A stretch of DNA of 64,000 bases, from the NCBI GenBank assembly GCA_025454955.1, contig JALONL010000002.1:186001-250000 (forward strand). The letters are read 5' to 3'. Below the pieces are notes generated by a model, which saw only the letters and a program-made list of their open reading frames with translations, searched no databases and was not told where the DNA came from. Shown one piece after another: positions 8,021-14,321 of this stretch; within the stretch, counting starts at the first letter, position 1, and the number at the start of each line of letters is the position of its first letter. The position numbers and the translations under genes are program-made. The DNA is from Bacteroidia bacterium (GTDB lineage: Bacteria; Bacteroidota; Bacteroidia; Palsa-965).

Positions 8021-8617
8021 ATGAAATCAGTAGCTATGAGCGGTTCGCGTCGTGCGAGCGTAGGGAAAAAAGATGCTAAAGCGCTGCGAGTTCAGAGCCT
8101 TGTGCCGTGCGTACTGTACGGTGGTACCGAGCAGATTGCATTTTCGGCTACCGAAGCGGAATTCAAACCGCTGGTGTACACTCCGGACGTGCATACTGTA
8201 GAGCTTACCATCGACGGTGTGGCCCACAAAGCGGTTCTGAAAGAGCTTCAACTGCATCCCGTTACTGACCGCATCCTTCATGCCGACTTCCTCGAAGTAG
8301 GCGACGGCAAAGCGGTTACAATGAGCCTGCCCGTTAAACTCACCGGAAACTCTGCCGGTGTAAAAGCAGGTGGCAAACTCACCAAGAAAATGCGCAAACT
8401 CAAAGTGCGCGGCCCCATCGACAAGATGCCGGGTGAAATTACAATCGACATCACCGCACTTGATCTCGGCCAGTCTATCCGTGCCGGCGAAGTGGCTCTC
8501 GATGGCCTTACCCTGCTCGACGCTCCGTCGCTCACGGTGGTAACCATCAAAACCACCCGTAACGTGGCTGCGGCTGCTCCTGTTGATGACAAGAAAGCTG
8601 CCAAAGCCAAAAAATAA
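8021..8617 (+). CDS. rplY: 50S ribosomal protein L25/general stress protein Ctc
   Basis: A 198-residue protein of the long Ctc form: an N-terminal 5S-rRNA-binding L25 domain (about 1-95, with LRVQSLVPCVLYGG and LHADFLEV) and a C-terminal beta domain (about 96-185). The tail is Ala/Lys rich. It binds 5S rRNA in the large subunit. It lies 39 bp after prs and 9 bp before pth. The prs-rplY-pth cluster is a common conserved order. Confidence 0.94.
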   Translation: MKSVAMSGSRRASVGKKDAKALRVQSLVPCVLYGGTEQIAFSATEAEFKPLVYTPDVHTVELTIDGVAHKAVLKELQLHPVTDRILHADFLEVGDGKAVTMSLPVKLTGNSAGVKAGGKLTKKMRKLKVRGPIDKMPGEITIDITALDLGQSIRAGEVALDGLTLLDAPSLTVVTIKTTRNVAAAAPVDDKKAAKAKK

Positions 8618-8626
8618 TAAGCTGTT

Positions 8627-9190
8627 GTGAAATACCTGATCGCGGGCCTCGGCAATATCGGCGACGAATACGCCCACACCCGCCACAACATCGGATTTAC
8701 AGTGCTGGATGCCCTTGCCGGGGCATCCAGTGCTGTTTTCAGGCACGACCGCCATGCCTTTGTGACAGAAATAAAACACAAAGGCCGTATTCTCGTGCTC
8801 ATTAAACCCACCACCTACATGAACCTGAGCGGAAAGGCCATCCAGTACTGGATGCAGGCCGAAAAAATTGCCCAGGAAAATCTGCTGGTGGTTACCGACG
8901 ATATTGCCCTGCCTTTCGGCACCATACGCATAAAAGGCAAAGGCAGCGACGGAGGTCACAACGGCCTCAAGCACATCCAGGCCACGCTTAACAGCACTGA
9001 ATATGCCCGCCTTCGTTTTGGTGTGGGCAGCGAGTTTGCCAAGGGCAGGCAGGTGGATTATGTGCTGGGCAAATGGAATGCCGACGAGCAAAAGCTGCTT
9101 CCCGAACGCCTGGAAAAATGCAGCGAAGCCATTAAGGCGTTTTGTACCATTGGTATTGGGCTTACCATGACCAACTTTAACGGGAAGTGA
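8627..9190 (+). CDS. pth: Peptidyl-tRNA hydrolase
   Basis: Releases tRNA from prematurely dropped peptidyl-tRNA. The 187 residues begin at GTG (8627) and show the family motifs: GLGNIGDEYAHTRHNIGF with the catalytic His, KPTTYMNLSG, and DDIALPFGTIRIKGKGSDGGHNGL. The last 16 codons lie in a 48-bp sequence that is repeated at 11304-11351, beyond the R-M genes. The repeat ends inside the stop codon: here the stop is TGA, whereas the downstream copy reads TAA, which was presumably the original end of the gene. The protein sequence itself is unchanged by the insertion. Confidence 0.96.
   Translation: MKYLIAGLGNIGDEYAHTRHNIGFTVLDALAGASSAVFRHDRHAFVTEIKHKGRILVLIKPTTYMNLSGKAIQYWMQAEKIAQENLLVVTDDIALPFGTIRIKGKGSDGGHNGLKHIQATLNSTEYARLRFGVGSEFAKGRQVDYVLGKWNADEQKLLPERLEKCSEAIKAFCTIGIGLTMTNFNGK
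9141..9188. repeat. Left direct repeat of the R-M module (pth 3' end)
   Basis: These 48 bp, the end of pth down to the first base of its stop codon, are repeated perfectly at 11304-11351. The two copies enclose exactly the methyltransferase and endonuclease genes with their promoter. Confidence 0.97.
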
Positions 9191-9232
9191 GTTATTAACA
9201 GAAAGATGTATTAATAACTAGCCTGAAATCAA

Positions 9233-9264
9233 TTGACAACTCCCTTGTTTGGATATTATATTTG
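9233..9264 (+). promoter_or_regulatory. Promoter of the R-M genes
   Basis: TTG at 9233-9235 and TATATTTG at 9257-9264 with a 21-bp spacer match the Bacteroidota consensus. The promoter lies inside the repeat-bounded module, so the module carries its own expression signal. Confidence 0.6.
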
Positions 9265-9299
9265 TATGAGTTCCTTATATAAATACCTAAGACATCTTC

Positions 9300-10310
9300 T
9301 TGATATTGAGTGACTTCATTAAATATATAAACGCAGTACTAAAACCGCACGCAGATCAGAAATACACCGTTCTGGATTTGTTTGCTGGCTGTGGTGGACT
9401 TTCGTTAGGATTTGAAGCGGCAGGCTTTAGCACTACGGGGTATGAGATGGTTAAAGCAGCCGCAGAAACGTATAATCGAAATCTTTCCGGATATTGTTTT
9501 AATGAGAAGTTGTATCTTGGATTTAACTATCCCAACTACGAATATGATGTAGTCATTGGTGGACCCCCTTGCCAACCGTTTAGTGTAGGTGGCTATCAAT
9601 TAGGAGCTGATGATGAAAGAAACGGATTCCCGATATTCATGGATGCTGTTAACAGAGTCAAACCCAAAGTCTGGCTTTTTGAGAACGTTCGCGGGATGCT
9701 ATACAGCAATAAAGAGTATTTGAAATTTATTATCGAAAGCATGTCAGCTCTTGGCTGGATAATTGATTTTCAACTTCTAAATGCTGTGGAATATGGAGTC
9801 CCTCAAAACAGGGAACGGTTATTTGTAATCGGTCATCGGGCTGAATTTAGCTTCCCTGAAAAATCTCCGAGAAAAATAACCGCAGGGGAAGCAATCGGAG
9901 ATCTGATTGACAGCATTACCGACGAGACTAAGATACTGACCCCATCAATGGATCAATACATTAAAAAATATGAACTGGCTTCAAAATGTATTAATCCAAG
10001 AGACATATACCCAACAAAACCATCAAGAACCCTTACTTGTAGAAATATTGCGGCTCCTACGGGTGATATGATGCGGGTTAAATTAAAGGACGGCAGACGA
10101 AGACGTATTTCCGTATGGGAGGCTGCGCGTTTGCAAAGCTTCCCGGACCATTTTCAGTTCTGCGGAAATGAAACAGAGCAGTATTACCAGATCGGAAATG
10201 CCGTTCCCCCACTGCTTGCTTTTAAACTTGCATTCAAAATACTTCATACGCTTGAATCGGGAGAGAGAGGGGCTGTGCATGAAAGCTTTCAATCAAAACT
10301 TTTTGCCTGA
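9300..10310 (+). CDS. DNA (cytosine-5)-methyltransferase of a type II R-M system
   Basis: Transfers a methyl group from SAM to C5 of cytosine in its target site. The 336 residues show motif I (DLFAGCGGLSLGFEAAGF, about 26-43), motif IV with the catalytic Cys91 (GGPPCQPFS), motif VI (FENVRG), motif VIII (EYGVPQNRERLFVIG) and the C-terminal motifs IX-X (TLTCRN, YYQIGNAVPP). The start appears to be TTG at 9300. A second TTG at 9306 is possible, and no ATG fits. The endonuclease gene follows after 2 bp. The gene is AT-richer than pth and sits between direct repeats, which indicates acquisition by transfer. The recognition sequence cannot be read from the protein. Confidence 0.93.
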   Translation: MILSDFIKYINAVLKPHADQKYTVLDLFAGCGGLSLGFEAAGFSTTGYEMVKAAAETYNRNLSGYCFNEKLYLGFNYPNYEYDVVIGGPPCQPFSVGGYQLGADDERNGFPIFMDAVNRVKPKVWLFENVRGMLYSNKEYLKFIIESMSALGWIIDFQLLNAVEYGVPQNRERLFVIGHRAEFSFPEKSPRKITAGEAIGDLIDSITDETKILTPSMDQYIKKYELASKCINPRDIYPTKPSRTLTCRNIAAPTGDMMRVKLKDGRRRRISVWEAARLQSFPDHFQFCGNETEQYYQIGNAVPPLLAFKLAFKILHTLESGERGAVHESFQSKLFA

Positions 10311-10312
10311 AA

Positions 10313-11299
10313 ATGAAATTCCCTCCTAAAAGTGATCATATCCGTTTTCTACTTAACCAAGCAATAGATATTTTATTTTCATTAGGTATTCCTATTAAAG
10401 AAACCAGTATTCGTCAACAAGACAGAATAGCTATGGCTTTTCTGGCTGTTGCCAATGTTACGGGGAAGTGGAAAAATGCACAGTCGTTAAAAGATGGAAG
10501 AAAAATTACTTCACGCGAAATTATAGGATTCATGAATCAATACTTTGAGGAAAATCTCTCAAAAGGCTCTTATGATGATATTCGTGACGTAAGCTTAAAA
10601 TATCTCGTTCTTACTGACTTAATAATAAACAGTGGTGATAACCCTTCTGCGAAACAAAATGACCCAACACGCGGTTACAGCTTGGATAATGACTTTAGGG
10701 ATTTAATTCGAACGTACGGGACGAATAATTGGGAGGATAATCTTTCGAAATTTCTTCTTCTAAAAGGGAGTTTGATAGATCGCTTAAATAAGCCCCGAAA
10801 ATCAGAAAAATATCCGGTAACACTACCCAACAACATTGTAGTTGAATTTTCAAATTCATTTCACAATATTCTACAGAAAGCAATAATTGAAGAGTTTTTA
10901 CCAAATTTTGGGTTCGGGTGTGCTGTTTTATACATAGGCGATGCTTCAAATAGAATATTACATCATGACCCTTCCGCACTTCAAAAAATCTCTTTTTTTG
11001 AAATTGGTTCCGGCAAACTACCAGATATTATTGCTTATAGTTCAGAAAAAAACTGGTTGTTTCTTATTGAGGCCGTAACTACCTCAGGGCCAATGAGTGA
11101 TGAGAGGGTTCTTGAATTAAATAAACTTGCACAAAACTGTACTGCTGAATTAATCTTTGTAACCGCTTTCTTGAATAAGTCAGACTTTAGGAAACATGCT
11201 GCTAATATTGGCTGGGAAACCGAAGTTTGGATAGCAGATCGCCCTACGCACATGATTCATTACAACGGAGATAAATTCCTTGGGCCATACAAGCCATGA
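10313..11299 (+). CDS. BsuBI/PstI-family type II restriction endonuclease
   Basis: A 328-residue protein resembling the BsuBI/PstI restriction enzyme family: an N-terminal helical, DNA-reading-type region (about 1-150) and a C-terminal nuclease region with LPDIIAYSSEKNWLFLIEAVTTSGPMSDER (written here in parts: LPDIIAY, then LFLIEAV, then SGPMSDERVLEL). The Asp and Glu in this stretch are the likely metal ligands. It is co-transcribed with the methyltransferase at 9300 (2-bp gap). The classical BsuBI and PstI enzymes are paired with N6-adenine methyltransferases, while this one has a C5-cytosine partner, so its site may not be CTGCAG. Family assignment is from memory of conserved residues. Confidence 0.8.
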   Translation: MKFPPKSDHIRFLLNQAIDILFSLGIPIKETSIRQQDRIAMAFLAVANVTGKWKNAQSLKDGRKITSREIIGFMNQYFEENLSKGSYDDIRDVSLKYLVLTDLIINSGDNPSAKQNDPTRGYSLDNDFRDLIRTYGTNNWEDNLSKFLLLKGSLIDRLNKPRKSEKYPVTLPNNIVVEFSNSFHNILQKAIIEEFLPNFGFGCAVLYIGDASNRILHHDPSALQKISFFEIGSGKLPDIIAYSSEKNWLFLIEAVTTSGPMSDERVLELNKLAQNCTAELIFVTAFLNKSDFRKHAANIGWETEVWIADRPTHMIHYNGDKFLGPYKP

Positions 11300-11303
11300 A
11301 ACC

Positions 11304-11351
11304 TTTGTACCATTGGTATTGGGCTTACCATGACCAACTTTAACGGGAAGT
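11304..11351. repeat. Right direct repeat of the R-M module
   Basis: Perfect 48-bp copy of 9141-9188, starting 4 bp after the endonuclease stop codon. It continues into TAA, probably the ancestral pth stop. Confidence 0.97.
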
Positions 11352-11405
11352 AAACCCTTTTCCCGTCTTCCCGATCAATTTAGCATTAGTCCGCTTCGGA
11401 AAAAG

Positions 11406-12143
11406 TCAATCGGCTTTTTTCTGAAACAGCCTGTTCGGGTTTTTGGCCCGTAAACGGTAGTTTGAATTTTCCTCCAATTCCTTCGCAAATTTCGCAGAGC
11501 CCAGCGCCGAGCCGTCGGCCGAATCGTCAAGCAGGATGAATCCGCCGGGTGCCAGGAAGCGGTGGGCATTTTCGAAGTCGCGGCGGCAGTAGTCGTAATC
11601 ATGGTTGCCGTCGATATACACAAAGCTGAACTGCCCGCCGGCTGCGTGGTTTTGGCCGCGCATATCGGTGAGCGTGTGTGCATTGGCCCAGCTTTCGAAG
11701 AACTCATCGGAAGTGAGACGGAAAGGAGCTGGCAGGTTTTGCGGACTGAAAAACGCGGTGTTACGCAGATAGCTTTCGCAGATGTATTCGGCGTAGGCGG
11801 TGCGTGTAATGGTGTTGTTTGCGCCAACCACGTTCAGGTATGCGGCTCCGGGATTTTGTTCGTCGTGGTAGCCGCGCACAATCCACGGATCGACCGAAAT
11901 TACCTGAGTGCTGCGGCCGTGCTTTTGCAGCAGGTAAGTAAGTATATTGGCCGAGAGGCCTGCGTGGGCGCCAATTTCGAGTACCGGCAAACCGGTCGGC
12001 ATTTCGCTGATGGCCAGTTCGAAACAATAAATATTTCCCTTGTGCTGCATACCGGCATTCGATACAAGCAGCCAGTTGAGGTACTCGTCGGTATTATCAA
12101 TGTACGCCGTGCTGCCAAGCAGTTTTTTCAGCGTTTTTTTCAT
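11406..12143 (-). CDS. Class I SAM-dependent methyltransferase
   Basis: A 245-residue Rossmann-fold methyltransferase. The SAM-binding motif I is LPVLEIGAHAGLSANIL. Later elements are VISVDPW and SFVYIDGNHDYDYCRRDFE, and APGGFILLDD is the post-motif III strand, a pattern like the Methyltransf_24 group. The substrate is unknown. I place the start at 12143, where ATG overlaps the stop codon of the upstream AraC-type gene (ATGA). A longer reading frame extends upstream to 12254, but that stretch lies within the AraC gene. The overlap suggests that the two are translated together and that the regulator controls, or is co-expressed with, this enzyme. Confidence 0.82.
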   Translation of the reverse strand: MKKTLKKLLGSTAYIDNTDEYLNWLLVSNAGMQHKGNIYCFELAISEMPTGLPVLEIGAHAGLSANILTYLLQKHGRSTQVISVDPWIVRGYHDEQNPGAAYLNVVGANNTITRTAYAEYICESYLRNTAFFSPQNLPAPFRLTSDEFFESWANAHTLTDMRGQNHAAGGQFSFVYIDGNHDYDYCRRDFENAHRFLAPGGFILLDDSADGSALGSAKFAKELEENSNYRLRAKNPNRLFQKKAD

Positions 12144-13030
12144 CGGTTGGCTTTTTGCTCCTGTGCAACGGCCTGTTGCTGAAACTCGCGCGGGGTTTTG
12201 CCGGTAATTTTGCGAAATACCCGGTTGAAGTGCGACACGTTTCCGAAGCCGCACGAGTAGGCTATTTCGGCCACAAGCTGGTCGTTTTCGGTGCGCAGGC
12301 GGCGGCAGGCCTGCTCCACGCGCACGGCATTGAGGAAGGTAACGTAGGTTTTGCGCGTATGCTTTTTGAAAAAACGGCAGAACGCTTCGGGTGTCATGTG
12401 TACCAATGAAGCCGCATCGCTCACGCTTATGTCTTTGTCGAAATTTTTGAGCGTGAAATCGTAAATGGTGTGCATCCGGGTTCCTTCCTTTTCCGAAAGG
12501 TCTTTGGCCGCCTGCACATCAGAAAGCGGCTGCAGGCTGCTGTGGTGCAATACTTCCTCGGCCAGTTGCAGAAAAGCCATAAGCCGCGGAATGCCCTGCT
12601 GCACACGTATTTTCAAAAAGGCTTCGGTCATGGCCACATAATTCTCGGGCTCAATCCGGAAGCCTCTGCCCGAACGGCTGGCAAACTGGCGCAGCGCACT
12701 CAGTTCGGGAATATCGGTTAAGCTGGCGCGTGTTTCCGACACATCGAAATACACCGAAATAGATTGCGCCTTGAGCCAGGCCTTGTTCTGAAAATAAATC
12801 GGATCGCAGCGAAAAACGTGAGGAAGGTTGGGCCCAAACCAGTAAATATCGCCCGAAGAAAACTGACCGGTGTAATTGCCGGCAATCAAAGTACCTTCTC
12901 CTTTAAGAATCCAGGTAAGCTGCACTTCTTCGTGCTGGTGAAGGTAGGTGTAGAAGTGCGGCTCAATTTCTTCCTCCACAATAACGGAGGTATCCCCCAC
13001 TATAGGGATTTTGAAGGGCAATGCTTTCAT
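12140..13030 (-). CDS. AraC-family transcriptional regulator
   Basis: A 296-residue regulator: an N-terminal cupin-like effector domain (about 20-110, with HFYTYLHQHEEVQLTWILKGEGT) and a C-terminal double helix-turn-helix of AraC/XylS type (about 190-290, with VSDAASLVHMTPEAFCRFFKKHT and IAYSCGFGNVSHFNRVFRK). It should bind DNA and activate or repress in response to a small molecule, not identified here. It forms a two-gene unit with the methyltransferase gene, whose ATG overlaps its stop codon. Confidence 0.9.
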   Translation of the reverse strand: MKALPFKIPIVGDTSVIVEEEIEPHFYTYLHQHEEVQLTWILKGEGTLIAGNYTGQFSSGDIYWFGPNLPHVFRCDPIYFQNKAWLKAQSISVYFDVSETRASLTDIPELSALRQFASRSGRGFRIEPENYVAMTEAFLKIRVQQGIPRLMAFLQLAEEVLHHSSLQPLSDVQAAKDLSEKEGTRMHTIYDFTLKNFDKDISVSDAASLVHMTPEAFCRFFKKHTRKTYVTFLNAVRVEQACRRLRTENDQLVAEIAYSCGFGNVSHFNRVFRKITGKTPREFQQQAVAQEQKANR

Positions 13031-13159
13031 TATTTACGCGGGTGTGTTGATGTTGGCTGGTGCAATATTAATCATCTTCACGAAAGAAAAAAGGGGCATT
13101 GGTTAAAATCGGCAAAAAAGCGGCTAAAATCTGGCTAACACCTTCGCAATTTAATTATG

Positions 13160-13296
13160 TACGTTTGTAAGGCAATCAGGTAGTATGGGTTTTGGAGCCG
13201 GATTGCTACAGCGTGGATACTTGTCGCTCACAATATTCCGCTTAACACACCAAATGAACAGAAGACCGGCAGGCTGAAGCCGGTCTTCTGTATTTA
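13160..13296 (+). ncRNA. Candidate small RNA gene
   Basis: The 296-bp gap between 13030 and 13327 has no open reading frame worth calling, but shows TACGTTTG at 13160-13167 (a -7 type box on the plus strand). About 90 bp later comes a 13-bp perfect hairpin (13258-13270 with 13279-13291). The sequence between can pair locally (13171-13177 with 13201-13207). A transcript of about 120 nt is possible. No known RNA family is recognised and the -33 region is poor. Confidence 0.25.
13258..13291. terminator. Hairpin terminator, probably serving both strands
   Basis: A perfect 13-bp stem (ACAGAAGACCGGC with its complement) with an 8-nt loop lies 36 bp beyond the stop of the minus-strand methyltransferase gene at 13327. 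The T-runs on both sides are short. Confidence 0.6.
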
Positions 13297-13326
13297 AGGC
13301 TATTCTGATAGAATATTGATCCTATT

Positions 13327-14148
13327 TTAGGAGGTCATGGCCGTTGCCTGAACAAATGAGTAAAAGAACACGGCATTGGGGTCTTTCGCCACTTTCTGCA
13401 TTTCTTCCTTCATTTTTACCACAGTTTCCTCGGTTACATAACCGGCACTGAGCATTTGCGGCACTCCGCTCTGGAGCAGTTCGCTCCAGAATGCAATCAT
13501 TTCGGCACGGCGGCCGGGCTGGCGGTTATCGAGGTGAATGGTTTTTACCTGTGTGCGTATATTGGTGTAGCCCAGCGAAAGCAGCAGGTTGCCCAGCTTG
13601 GCACCCACAAACGGGTCGCCGCCATTGTCGTACTGCCAGTCGTTGTAGCGCATCCAGTATTGCCATACATTGGGCGAATACGGCTCAAGAAAAAAGGTGG
13701 AATTGAGCACTTCGGTAATATATACCACACTGCCCGGGGTAAGCACACGGCGCACTTCCGAAAGCACTTTTTGCGGACTGGGCACATGCTCCAGCACCCA
13801 GCATAGGAAAGCCCCGTCGAATTGGGTGGCCGAGGGCAAATCCATATCCATTGCATTCATCTGCCTGATGGAATACCGGTCTTTTGCCAGCGGATTGACC
13901 GACAGCACTTCTTCGGCACGGGCAATTTGTGCGGGCGAAAAATCGAGGCAGGTGAGTTGGAGTTCGGGAAAACGACGCAGCAAAATTTGCGTCTGTGCCC
14001 CCACCCCGCTTCCTACTTCGAGCAGGTGCTTTACCTGACTCAACTCCACATCGCGGTAAATAATGCTTTCGAGAAAACGGGCCTGACGGTACAGGCGATC
14101 CTGTTCCTGCGTGGTGAATCCGTGCAGATAATTGCTGTCGTTGCTCAT
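13327..14148 (-). CDS. Class I SAM-dependent methyltransferase (UbiE/Methyltransf_11-like)
   Basis: A 273-residue methyltransferase with motif I LLEVGSGVGAQTQILL (about 41-56), then LTCLDFSPAQIARAEEVL, GAFLCWVLEHVPSPQKVLSE (motif II region) and a following RVLTPGSVVYITEV strand. This is the usual arrangement of small-molecule methyltransferases. The substrate is unknown. The gene is monocistronic by spacing: nothing on its strand lies within 150 bp, and a hairpin follows its stop. Confidence 0.8.
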   Translation of the reverse strand: MSNDSNYLHGFTTQEQDRLYRQARFLESIIYRDVELSQVKHLLEVGSGVGAQTQILLRRFPELQLTCLDFSPAQIARAEEVLSVNPLAKDRYSIRQMNAMDMDLPSATQFDGAFLCWVLEHVPSPQKVLSEVRRVLTPGSVVYITEVLNSTFFLEPYSPNVWQYWMRYNDWQYDNGGDPFVGAKLGNLLLSLGYTNIRTQVKTIHLDNRQPGRRAEMIAFWSELLQSGVPQMLSAGYVTEETVVKMKEEMQKVAKDPNAVFFYSFVQATAMTS

Positions 14149-14265
14149 TTTGAAGGCATTTTGAGCAAAGATAATGCGTTAAAACCGGCGTTAGGGCTTT
14201 TCTATATCGCTGCCCGGTTAATTATTAATTATAGATTCTGAAGCAGCTCAAAATTTGTTTCACAT

Positions 14266-14301
14266 AAAAAAGAGAAGTGCGAAAAAACACACTTCTCTTT
14301 T
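14266..14301 (-). terminator. Terminator of the adhesin-porP-ompA cluster
   Basis: On the minus strand a 12-bp stem (14290-14301 with 14268-14279) is followed by a T-rich run, 20 bp after the ompA-family stop codon. Confidence 0.75.
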
Positions 14302-14321
14302 CAAACAGAGGGGGCGAAAAA

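Noticed and set aside
9141..11351. The 48-bp repeats as target-site duplications of an insertion sequence.
   Set aside because: They are far longer than IS target duplications, there are no terminal inverted repeats and no transposase. The same reasoning applies to the 85-bp and 59-bp pairs.
12144..12254. A longer N-terminus for the methyltransferase gene (start at 12254).
   Set aside because: The extension lies wholly within the AraC-family gene and is unlike any methyltransferase. The ATGA overlap at 12140-12143 gives a natural start.
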